Shown here piece by piece: positions 1 through 6,641 of a stretch of 9,310 bases of DNA. Numbering within the stretch: position 1 is the stretch's first letter; the number at the start of each line of letters is the position of its first letter. The notes under the pieces were generated by a model. It did no database searches, was not told the origin of the DNA, and saw nothing but the letters and a program-made list of their open reading frames with translations. A program made the translations under genes and the position numbers. The DNA is from Clostridiales bacterium (lineage in GTDB: Bacteria > Bacillota > Clostridia > UBA8921), in NCBI GenBank assembly GCA_003535395.1, contig DOHE01000334.1, positions 1 to 9,310 on the forward strand, in the 5' to 3' direction.

Positions 1-997
1 TGACAGACAATTCATCCTCCAACCGCCGGCATGCCTCCTGTGCAGGTTGTTCTCCATACCGTACCCGTAACCCCTGCATTGAAATCTCCCGCAGAAATGC
101 CTCGGGGCTCTGATTCTCTTTTCCCGGAGGCATTTTGAATTTAGGCAGCCTCAGCTTCCCAAATTCGATCTCCACATTGCATTCCACTGCGATACGGGCT
201 GAATTGCTGATCGCATCCGGAAAGGCTTCAAACAGGGACTGCATTTCTTCCGGAGATCGGAGATAGAAGGAATCCGATGGAAACCGCATGCGTTCCTTAT
301 CATTTATGTTACTGGCAGTCTGCACACACAAGAGGATATCATGCATCCTGGCATCTTCCTTGCGCAGATAATGCACGTCATTGGTTGCCACCAGCGGAAT
401 CCCTGTTTCCAGGGAAAGCTTCACCAGCAGGCTGTTGACCAGATTTTGTTCCGGAATGCCGTTGGACTGCAATTCAAGAAAAAAATGCCCGCTCCCGTAA
501 ATCGCCTGCATCTGCAAGGCCAAATTTTTAGCCTCTTCCAGCCGTCCTGCCCGAAGCAGCCGGGGAATGTCCCCGGACAAACAGGCACTTAGCGCAGTAA
601 GCCCCCGGCAATGGGCTTCCAGCAGTTCACGGTCTACCCGGGGCTTGTAATAGAAACCCTCCGTATACCCGGCTGAAACCAACTGCACCAGATTGCGGTA
701 CCCCTCATGATCTCTGGCCAGAAGCACCAGATGTCCCTGCTCTGAATCCTTCCCGGGCTCCCGGTCCGTACGTTTTCGTGCCGCTGTATAGACCTCACAT
801 CCCAGGATGGGTTTAACACCCTTGTCCCTGCATTTGCGGTAGAAATCCACGATCCCGAACATGGCTCCGTGATCCGTGATGGCAACGCTGTCCATCCCCA
901 GTTCCCGGATACGGGTCGGCAGATCCCGGGTCCTGCAGGCGCCATCCAGCAGGCTGTACTCCGTATGCAGGTGCAAATGTACATAATCCTGGGCCAT
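1..997 (-). CDS. dnaE: DNA polymerase III alpha subunit, N-terminal part (partial)
   Basis: This is the catalytic subunit of the replicative DNA polymerase; only the first 332 residues are in the window and the frame is open at the left edge (the full family is about 1,100-1,200 residues). The N-terminus is a PHP domain: HLHLH at residues 7-11, D18, TDHG at 41-44, GCE at 66-68, H89, SAC at 137-139 and NDVHY at 206-210. The whole set of metal-ligand positions expected of an active PHP domain appears present. The ATG at 997 has a Shine-Dalgarno GAGGTG (1002-1007) that overlaps the stop codon of the upstream mutase gene, so the two genes are closely coupled. I translated the frame codon by codon to base 2 and found no stop. 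The palm, fingers and OB domains lie outside, so DnaE1 versus DnaE3-type placement cannot be settled. PolC is unlikely, because there the PHP domain lies internally. Confidence 0.95.
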   Translation of the reverse strand, partial: MAQDYVHLHLHTEYSLLDGACRTRDLPTRIRELGMDSVAITDHGAMFGIVDFYRKCRDKGVKPILGCEVYTAARKRTDREPGKDSEQGHLVLLARDHEGYRNLVQLVSAGYTEGFYYKPRVDRELLEAHCRGLTALSACLSGDIPRLLRAGRLEEAKNLALQMQAIYGSGHFFLELQSNGIPEQNLVNSLLVKLSLETGIPLVATNDVHYLRKEDARMHDILLCVQTASNINDKERMRFPSDSFYLRSPEEMQSLFEAFPDAISNSARIAVECNVEIEFGKLRLPKFKMPPGKENQSPEAFLREISMQGLRVRYGEQPAQEACRRLEDELSV

Positions 998-1275
998 GTT
1001 TCACCTCATCCGGCAAGCAGGGGCTCTACCACCGACATCACACCGGATTTGAGCCGGGTCAGTTCTTCCAGGGACTGTGCGGATGTATCCGCTGATACAC
1101 CAAAGTAAATCTTGATTTTTGGCTCTGTACCGGAAGGGCGCACGCACACCCAGGCTGTATGATCCATTTCAAAATACAGAACATCCGAGGCAGGCACTCC
1201 TTCAATGGCTGTAGTCTCACTGCCCGGCCCCGGCTTTTTCATCTCCAGGGTACTGTAATCCCGGATCTTTTCGAC

Positions 1276-1278
1276 CTA
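1276..1278 (-). other. In-frame TAG within the mutase gene (codon 496)
   Basis: The sequence reads GDW-TAG-VEKIRDY just before the C-terminal phosphate-binding domain. Relatives often carry a lysine or similar residue near this point, and AAG to TAG is one base change. The downstream 89 codons stay in frame and include the RPSGTEP loop. The next base after TAG is G. Confidence 0.9.
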
Positions 1279-1992
1279 CCAGTCCCCAAAAGCCTCCAAG
1301 TCGGCTTTTCGGAGGGCAACCATGGCAGAGGCGATCCTCTCCAGCCCGGATTTGCCTTGGACGCCGATGGAGATTGCTTCCTCAAAATAATACCCGTACA
1401 TTTCATACATGGCATTCAGCCCGGAAAGCAGGTTCATCCCCCGGGATGCATACCAGGCAGCCATTTCCGCTACCAGCATCGCCGTTACCACCCCATCCTT
1501 GTCCCTTGCATGGGTCCCGGCCAGGTAGCCATAGCTTTCCTCAAATCCAAACACATAATTTCGGTCCCCGTTTTCATCCATCTGCAGGATCTTTTCCCCG
1601 ATAAACTTAAACCCGGTAAGAACCTCCAGCTGCTCCACGTTGTACCGGGCTGCGATGGCCCGTGACATCTCTGAAGAAACAATGGTCTTGACGACAAAGG
1701 GAGACGGAGGCAGGGTTCCAAGCAGCGTCCGCTGAGACAGGATATATTCCTGCAGCAGGCATCCCACCTGGTTTCCGTTTAGCAGAGTATATTCATTCCC
1801 GTCCCGGACAGCCACCCCCACCCGGTCACAGTCCGGGTCCGTGGCGATGATCAGATCCGCCTCTTTCTCCGAAGCCAGGCGAATGGCCAGTGTAAAGGCA
1901 TTCCGCTCCTCCGGGTTGGGAGTTTGGACAGTGGGGAATCCCGGATCCGGCTCTTCCTGTTCCGGCACCACCCACACCTGCTCGAATCCTGT

Positions 1993-1995
1993 TCA
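1993..1995 (-). other. In-frame TGA within the mutase gene (codon 257)
   Basis: The sequence reads RRILK-TGA-TGFEQVWVVPEQEEPD, in one uninterrupted frame. The position lies in a variable helix of the family, not at a catalytic residue, so a selenocysteine role is not suggested by position. By eye I see no convincing stem-loop just downstream of the kind needed for selenocysteine insertion. The GTG at 1975-1977 could restart translation, but no clear ribosome binding site precedes it. Confidence 0.9.
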
Positions 1996-2767
1996 TTTGA
2001 GGATCCTTCGCACCGGCACATTTCCGGAGCCATGCAACGGCGTATACACGATCTTCAGCTTTTTTCCATAGGTGGCTCCCAGGTTGGGGTGAACCTGCTG
2101 TCTGCGGATGCTTTTCATATAGGCATCGTCCACATCCCGGCCGATACATTGGATGATCCCTTTTGCCGTGGCCTGGTCCCAATCCATAAAAGAAATGTCT
2201 CCATAGTCCTTTACTGACTGGATGCAGGCCAGCACTGCATCCGAATCTGACAAGGTCAGCTGGGCCCCGTCCGGGCCATATACCTTGTATCCATTATAAT
2301 CCCGCGGGTTGTGGCTGGCAGTAATCATGATCCCGGCTGACGCCTTGAAATACCGGACCGCAAAGGACAAAACCGGCACCGGGTGCAACTCCTTAAAAAT
2401 ACAGCATCTGATTCCACTTCCTGCCAGCACGCACGCCGCATGCCGGGCAAATTCCGGAGACATGCGGCGGCTGTCGAAGGAGATCACCACACAGGAGTTT
2501 TCCCCGGCTCGCGCCGGGCCGCAGTTTTGCTTTAAATGCCGGGCAAGACCTTCGGTCGCCTTGCCCACCGTATAGATGTTCATTCGGTTGGTGCCGGCGC
2601 CAAGGATCCCCCGCAACCCTCCGGTGCCAAACTCCAGGTCCCGGTAGAAGCGGTCCTCAATTTCCCTTTCGTCCGTGATGCCGGCCAGTTCCTGTCGGAT
2701 CTGGCCGCTGAAAATCTCCGTATTCTCCATCCATTCCCGGTACGTTTTCTTGTAGTCGCTCATGAAT

Positions 2768-2776
2768 CCCTCTCCT
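2768..2776 (-). promoter_or_regulatory. Ribosome binding site of the mutase gene
   Basis: AGGAGAGGG on the minus strand, with AGGAG 8 nt before the ATG at 2763. It decides the start at MSDYKK over the upstream ATG at 2784, which would place this site inside the coding region. The 91-nt gap to the transporter gene (2764-2854) shows no convincing promoter and no hairpin with a T tract, so the mutase is probably cotranscribed with the transporter. Confidence 0.75.
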
Positions 2777-2854
2777 GTCACCATCAGGACAACGACCGCT
2801 GCCTTGGCAGTCCGGATCCGTTTCCTGAATTGAATTTTGTATGTATGTTCCGGA

Positions 2855-4477
2855 TCATCCTCCGGTGAACATCCGGATCAGTGCAATGGCTACACCCGTG
2901 ATTCCTTCCCCTCCAAAAACACCGGAAGCAATGACTGTTCCCTGCTCCGTTCTTTTAGGCAGGAACTTTTTCACCCCCAGCGCAATCAGCGCACCCAAAA
3001 AAGCGGTAGTGGAAATGATCACCGGCAGGTAGACCCCGATCCCCAAGGTAGCCGCCGGTATTTTGATGACATAGAACAGCGTTCCGGCAACGATCCCGAT
3101 GACAAAGGCAGTCACATTCCCGATGCCGCCTGCCATCTGAGCCACCAATCTGGCTTGAGGCGCAGGCAGTGCATCCCCGCCGAACTCCCCATACGCTTTC
3201 AACATAGCAAACAGGGCGACCGATGCCACCACAGCACCGACGATCCCCCCCGCTGTCTCTGAAATAAATTGGTTTTTGGGCTTTGTCCCCAGGATGTGTC
3301 CGGCTTTGAAATCATTCATGATATCTCCAGTGAGCCCGCAGGCAATGGCAACTACGGCGGCAATAAGGATGGCCTCCACCTGACCGGTGGGCAGGATCAG
3401 TTTGATCAGCAATAGCAGGATCACGCCAAACACCTCCATGGGATTGATCCCGGTCTGGCCCGTAGTTTGAGCCGCCATGGATGCGGTGATCCAGACACCC
3501 GGGATCAACAGGATGGAAGCCAGAGGCGAGATCCGGGTGAAGATGGCGATGAGCGCGGCAATAGCGGTGAAAACAATGGGAATCGCGGAAATCATCCTTT
3601 TACGGTTCTTATTATCCGCGCTTTCGGTGGAAATCAGAAGGATGGAAGAATAGATCTGCTTCATCCGCGGCAGGATCCCTTTGATGAGGATCCCGAATCC
3701 GGTGCCGATCATCAGGCCCATGCCCAGAGACTGCCTGAAAACATCCGCTGCAGCTGCATCCGCGAACAGGCCTGTGCGGATACCGGCCGGCATGAGGATC
3801 CAGTACCCCAGGATCGCTCCAAGAAACCACACTCCCATGTACAAAGGCCCGATGATATATCCGATGGCCACCGCCATGGGTGAAAACCAGAATCCAAACT
3901 GAAAACCGGATGTCAGCAGCTTTTTCGACATCCAAAATGCGTTAATCAGGGTTTTGCCCCCCGCAAAAGTCCAGTCCCGGAGGAAAGTAAATACCACGGA
4001 CAATCCCATGGCAGCAAACAGGCTGCGGGCTTTGGCTCCTCCCTCGTCGCCTGCGATCACAGTCTGTGCGGCTGCAGATCCGATGGGGTAGGGCTGTGGC
4101 TGCACCTCGATGAAATAATTCCGGTACAGGGCTGAAAAGACCAGCCCGAGCAGGGTGCCGGCCATGGCGATCATCATGGTTTCTCCCAGTCCGATATCCG
4201 CATTCCTGTCAAGGATCCAGGCGGCCGGAAGGGTGAATGCCATTCCACCCGCCACCATGCTGCCTGCGGACATAGCCGTATGGGTTACATTGATTTCATT
4301 CAGGCTGGTCTTACCCAGCAGTTTTAGCAGTGCCATGGAAAGAACAGCAACAAAGATCGTGGGCCATGGCAGCGCCCCCATCCGGAGGGCCACATACATA
4401 GAACTGGCAGTGATGACGGCTGATCCGGCCATTCCGATGAGAATACTCCGGACTGTGAGCTGTTTGTTTGCCTTCAT
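2855..4477 (-). CDS. OPT-family oligopeptide transporter
   Basis: This is a 540-residue integral membrane protein. It consists almost entirely of long hydrophobic segments separated by short polar loops, consistent with a dozen or more transmembrane helices. Family hallmarks are the N-terminal block with NVTHTAMSAGSM, the central QPYPIGSAAAQTVIAGDEGG stretch with KARSLFAAMG after it, and the later GLTGDIMNDFKAGHILGTKP and FISETAGGIVGAV segments, which are typical of the OPT superfamily. Members take up oligopeptides or metal-chelate compounds by cation symport; the substrate here cannot be told from sequence. The ATG at 4477 has an excellent SD AGGAGGG (4485-4491) at 7 nt. Length matches the short bacterial OPT form. 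It is the first gene of the left block, divergent from the PRPP synthetase gene, and ends in TGA 91 nt before the mutase gene. Confidence 0.92.
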   Translation of the reverse strand: MKANKQLTVRSILIGMAGSAVITASSMYVALRMGALPWPTIFVAVLSMALLKLLGKTSLNEINVTHTAMSAGSMVAGGMAFTLPAAWILDRNADIGLGETMMIAMAGTLLGLVFSALYRNYFIEVQPQPYPIGSAAAQTVIAGDEGGAKARSLFAAMGLSVVFTFLRDWTFAGGKTLINAFWMSKKLLTSGFQFGFWFSPMAVAIGYIIGPLYMGVWFLGAILGYWILMPAGIRTGLFADAAAADVFRQSLGMGLMIGTGFGILIKGILPRMKQIYSSILLISTESADNKNRKRMISAIPIVFTAIAALIAIFTRISPLASILLIPGVWITASMAAQTTGQTGINPMEVFGVILLLLIKLILPTGQVEAILIAAVVAIACGLTGDIMNDFKAGHILGTKPKNQFISETAGGIVGAVVASVALFAMLKAYGEFGGDALPAPQARLVAQMAGGIGNVTAFVIGIVAGTLFYVIKIPAATLGIGVYLPVIISTTAFLGALIALGVKKFLPKRTEQGTVIASGVFGGEGITGVAIALIRMFTGG

Positions 4478-4484
4478 TCAAAAT

Positions 4485-4491
4485 CCCTCCT
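4485..4491 (-). promoter_or_regulatory. Ribosome binding site of the OPT transporter
   Basis: AGGAGGG on the minus strand, 7 nt before the ATG at 4477. It is a near-perfect Shine-Dalgarno sequence and fixes the start of the transporter. The 10-bp palindrome CTGTGCACAG lies directly upstream at 4494-4503. Confidence 0.85.
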
Positions 4492-4493
4492 GC

Positions 4494-4533
4494 CTGTGCA
4501 CAGCCGCGCATCCGGCGCATGGACCGGGCGCAT
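4494..4533 (-). repeat. Leader of the OPT gene: palindrome and three ATGCGC repeats
   Basis: The predicted untranslated leader of the transporter (about 4478-4554) carries the perfect palindrome CTGTGCACAG at 4494-4503. It also has three copies of ATGCGC (minus strand) at 4506-4511, 4515-4520 and 4528-4533. A short CCGG/CCGG stem could form between the outer copies. No known riboswitch is recognised. These may be chance in a GC-rich leader. Confidence 0.4.
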
Positions 4534-4560
4534 TGGGTTCAGTTTGACGGTGCTGTAACA

Positions 4561-4589
4561 ATTATATGTAAATTCCCGGCAGGAAGCAA
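4561..4589 (-). promoter_or_regulatory. Predicted sigma-A promoter for the OPT transporter
   Basis: On the minus strand there is a -35 box TTGCTT (4584-4589), a 17-bp spacer and a perfect -10 box TATAAT (4561-4566). Transcription would start near 4554, giving a leader of about 77 nt. The -35 box lies within the left arm and loop of a hairpin and directly abuts the 13-bp repeat array that begins at 4591. Confidence 0.75.
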
Positions 4590-4604
4590 GGTCACTTCCT
4601 GGGG
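4575..4604. repeat. Inverted repeat overlapping the OPT -35 box
   Basis: CAGGAAG (4580-4586) is complementary to CTTCCTG (4595-4601), with an 8-nt loop. The stem can extend with CCC (4575-4577) against GGG (4602-4604), leaving a two-base bulge. The right arm is the first unit of the tandem repeat, so the left arm is an inverted partial copy of the repeat core. It lies upstream of both predicted start sites and is therefore more likely a DNA-level site than an RNA structure. Confidence 0.6.
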
Positions 4605-4640
4605 TCACTTCCTGGGGTCACTTCCTGGGGTCACTTCCTG
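4591..4640. repeat. Tandem array of a 13-bp unit, about 3.8 copies
   Basis: The unit GTCACTTCCTGGG starts at 4591, 4604, 4617 and 4630; the fourth copy keeps the first 11 bases (GTCACTTCCTG) and then diverges. The copies are identical, with no mismatch. The array fills the space between the two divergent -35 boxes (4584-4589 on minus, 4666-4671 on plus), centred about 85 bp upstream of the predicted PRPP synthetase start site and about 60 bp upstream of the transporter start site. It could be a multi-site operator or simply a minisatellite made by slippage. Confidence 0.95.
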
Positions 4641-4665
4641 CGTTCGATTTCCCAGCAATTTAGCC

Positions 4666-4694
4666 TTGTACAAGCCGCTCCGGTGAGTTATAAT
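4666..4694 (+). promoter_or_regulatory. Predicted sigma-A promoter for the PRPP synthetase gene
   Basis: A -35 box TTGTAC (4666-4671), an exact 17-bp spacer and a perfect -10 box TATAAT (4689-4694) on the plus strand. The start site would be near 4701, giving a short leader of about 35 nt. The downstream SD is weak: GGGGTG (4720-4725), 10 nt before the ATG at 4736. Confidence 0.8.
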
Positions 4695-4735
4695 GCTAGA
4701 GGCAGTAAATTCTTCGAACGGGGTGCGATCATCAT

Positions 4736-5947
4736 ATGAGTCAGCTCCAAAATGGCCGGATCTGGGATATACCGGCAGGTCCGCTGGGCATCGTCAGCCT
4801 GGATGGAAGCAGGGAATTTACCAGCCTGGTCAATGAAAAGATCGTGGCCAGGCGGCGGGAACTGGTGGAAGAAAACCCGGATCTGCTGAACTTCAAAGGA
4901 TTTCTTCGAGACAACTACCAAATCTCCATCACCACTAACCGGTTTGCCTCCGGCGAAGGAAAAGTGGTGATCAACGAAACCATCCGAGGCTATGACATTT
5001 ATATTTTAGCTGACATCGGCAACTTCAGCGCTACCTATACCATGTACGGGAGTCCGCAAAGAATGAGCCCGGACGACCATTATCAGGATATCAAGCGGGT
5101 GATCGGTGCCATCGGCGGGAAAGCCCGGAGGATTAACGTGATCATGCCCCTTTTGTATGAGAGCCGTCAGCACAAGCGGTATGCCCGGGAATCCCTGGAC
5201 TGCGCCATGGCTCTGCAGGAACTGATGCGCCTGGGGGTCTCCAATATCATCACATTTGACGCCCATGATCCAAGGGTTCAAAACGCCATTCCACTGGAGG
5301 GGTTTGAAAGCCTTTATGCCCATTACCAGTTGATCAAGGCGCTGCTGACCGCTGTACCGGACCTTGGGATCCATCGGGACAATATGGCCGTGGTCAGTCC
5401 GGATGAAGGCGGCATGGAACGCAGCATCTATTATGCAGGCATTCTGGGTTTGGACCTGGGTATGTTTTACAAGAGACGGGACTACACCCGGGTGATCAAC
5501 GGCAGAAATCCCATCATCCGCCATGAATATCTGGGAGACGATCTGTCCGGCAAGGATATCCTGATCGTGGATGACGTCATTTCCTCCGGCGAATCTGTGC
5601 TTGAGATCGCACGGGAGCTTAAAAACTGTGGAGCCCGCAGGATTTTCATCCTTGTGACTTTTGCCCAGTTCACTCAGGGCATCGATGAATTTGACAAAGC
5701 ATATCGCGAAGGCGTGATTACAAGGCTTCTGGCCACAAATCTGACCTACCGGACCCCGCAGCTGCTGGCTGCTCCCTGGTATGTGGATGCAGATGCCTCC
5801 AAATTCCTTGCTCACCTCATTGAAACTCTGAACCATGACGGTTCTATATCCCCGCTGATCAATCCTTCGGAAAAAATCAAAGCACTGGTGGCTGCTTACA
5901 GGCTAAAACAGCATTCCGGTCAAACCACGACCATGGAAGTTTCATAG
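4736..5947 (+). CDS. Ribose-phosphate pyrophosphokinase, long atypical form
   Basis: Makes PRPP from ribose 5-phosphate and ATP, the precursor for purine, pyrimidine, histidine and NAD synthesis, in the cytoplasm. At 403 residues it is much longer than the usual ~315. Recognisable blocks in order: RFASGEGKVVINETIRGYDI (69-88), matching the canonical FSDGE region; the flexible-loop region YESRQHKRYARES (141-153), replacing canonical YARQDRK; TFDAHDP (173-179), replacing the DLH metal motif; VSPDEGG (220-226); and the PRPP loop IVDDVISSGES (277-287), replacing DDMIDTGGT. Insertions include a segment around 35-65 and the stretch 100-118. These changes match a long PRPP synthetase-like group seen in Clostridia; enzymatic activity is inferred. 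It is a single-gene unit with its own promoter, divergent from the transporter. The gene ends in TAG and its last 71 bp overlap the convergent pseudouridine synthase gene. No terminator hairpin is visible. Confidence 0.88.
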   Translation: MSQLQNGRIWDIPAGPLGIVSLDGSREFTSLVNEKIVARRRELVEENPDLLNFKGFLRDNYQISITTNRFASGEGKVVINETIRGYDIYILADIGNFSATYTMYGSPQRMSPDDHYQDIKRVIGAIGGKARRINVIMPLLYESRQHKRYARESLDCAMALQELMRLGVSNIITFDAHDPRVQNAIPLEGFESLYAHYQLIKALLTAVPDLGIHRDNMAVVSPDEGGMERSIYYAGILGLDLGMFYKRRDYTRVINGRNPIIRHEYLGDDLSGKDILIVDDVISSGESVLEIARELKNCGARRIFILVTFAQFTQGIDEFDKAYREGVITRLLATNLTYRTPQLLAAPWYVDADASKFLAHLIETLNHDGSISPLINPSEKIKALVAAYRLKQHSGQTTTMEVS

Positions 5948-6638
5948 GCGGTCCGGCTTCAAAAACCAACTCTTTACCGGTGACGGGATGCCGGAATTTA
6001 AGGCGGACGGCCCACAAGGCCGGACGGATGCCGGATACGGAACGATCGGCCGGCCCGGATAATGGCATTGCGGTTTTATACCGTACATCTCCCCACAGCG
6101 GATGTCCGGCGCTTGAAAACTGCACCCGGATTTGGTGAGAGCGGCCTGTTTCAAGCCCGATCCTTACCAGACCGAAAGCCCCTTCCTTTCGGGATACTGC
6201 GGCTTCCATCCGGTAATCCAGGCAGACCTGCCTGGCTCCGGGAGTTTCAGGACTTGCCATCCGGCTCGTGTTGGTGCGTTCGTCTTTGTATATCCAGCCT
6301 TCGAGCCTGCCCTCGGACGGGTCCATGCATCCACTGATCACGGCCAGATATTCCTTTTCCACCGTCCGGCTGCGGATCTGTTCAGACAGGCGGGCTGCAG
6401 CCTTGGATGTTCGGGCGAACACCATGACCCCGCCCACCGGCCGGTCCAGTCGGTGTACCATCCCCAGATAAACATTTCCGGGTTTTTGAAAACGCTCCCG
6501 GATATCCTCCTTAAGCAGGGTCAAAAGGTCCATGTCCCGGGTCCTGTCTTTCTGGACAGGTATATCGGGGGGCTTGACCACGACCAGCAGGTGGTTGTCC
6601 TCGTACAGCCGCAAAATGTGACTTTTCCTGGCTCCCAT
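5877..6638 (-). CDS. RluA-family RNA pseudouridine synthase
   Basis: Converts specific uridines in rRNA or tRNA to pseudouridine. The 253-residue protein has the RluA catalytic motif HRLDRPVGG at 62-70, with catalytic Asp at D65, and the later GRSHQIRVQ block at 165-173 followed by HPLWGD (179-184). There is no N-terminal S4 domain, so it is the short form; the target site cannot be told. The ATG at 6638 follows GGGAGG, with the methyltransferase stop (TAA) lying between that site and the start, only 3 nt away. It is the last gene of the purA block. The family core seems to end at about PWSWF (235-239); the remaining 14 residues (DRNAVLACKQPPVL) are encoded across the 3' end of the opposite PRPP synthetase gene. 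Confidence 0.93.
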   Translation of the reverse strand: MGARKSHILRLYEDNHLLVVVKPPDIPVQKDRTRDMDLLTLLKEDIRERFQKPGNVYLGMVHRLDRPVGGVMVFARTSKAAARLSEQIRSRTVEKEYLAVISGCMDPSEGRLEGWIYKDERTNTSRMASPETPGARQVCLDYRMEAAVSRKEGAFGLVRIGLETGRSHQIRVQFSSAGHPLWGDVRYKTAMPLSGPADRSVSGIRPALWAVRLKFRHPVTGKELVFEAGPPMKLPWSWFDRNAVLACKQPPVL

Positions 6639-6641
6639 GGC

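Larger units (their letters stand above)
1006..2763 (-). pseudogene. Phosphoglucomutase/phosphomannomutase with two in-frame stop codons
   Basis: This belongs to the alpha-D-phosphohexomutase family, which interconverts hexose 1- and 6-phosphates through a phosphoserine, in the cytoplasm. Read through, it is 585 codons, matching the roughly 560-585 residues of the Firmicutes PgcA-like form. The ATG at 2763 follows an SD AGGAG (2772-2776) at 8 nt, which is preferred over the ATG at 2784. The serine loop TASHNPRDYNGYKVY begins at residue 148 (S150); the metal loop DPDCDRVG is at 309-316, the sugar loop GFEESYG at 406-412, and the phosphate loop RPSGTEPK at 542-549. The frame is broken by TGA at codon 257 (1993-1995) and TAG at codon 496 (1276-1278). 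Both sides remain in the same frame and both keep family-like sequence (ILK-stop-TGFEQ and GDW-stop-VEKIRDY). The first stop leaves a 256-residue product with only the serine loop, which is presumably inactive unless the stops are read through. I call it a recent pseudogene, but sequence error or recoding is not excluded. Confidence 0.85.

Noticed and set aside
1276..1278. Pyrrolysine or general amber readthrough
   Set aside because: No pyl genes are visible in the window. The PRPP synthetase gene ends at TAG; readthrough there would add 12 residues before a TGA at 5981, with no sign of selection on that tail.
1159..1665. 168-codon plus-strand frame opposite the mutase gene
   Set aside because: The minus strand here carries clear hexomutase motifs; the plus frame is a by-product of GC-rich codon use.
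1993..1995. Selenocysteine at the TGA of the mutase gene
   Set aside because: The codon is at a variable, non-catalytic position and no obvious SECIS-like stem-loop follows. A second, different stop (TAG) further on makes nonsense mutation simpler. Kept only as something to test.
2764..2854. Terminator or promoter between the transporter and mutase genes
   Set aside because: The small CTGCC/GGCAG hairpin has only a 2-nt loop and no T tract follows; no good -35/-10 pair is seen on the minus strand.
4591..4640. CRISPR-like array
   Set aside because: The 13-bp units are directly adjacent with no spacers, and no cas genes are present.
5006..5836. 276-codon open frame on the minus strand
   Set aside because: It lies wholly antisense inside the PRPP synthetase gene, has no recognisable domain and no suitable ribosome binding site; it is a shadow frame.
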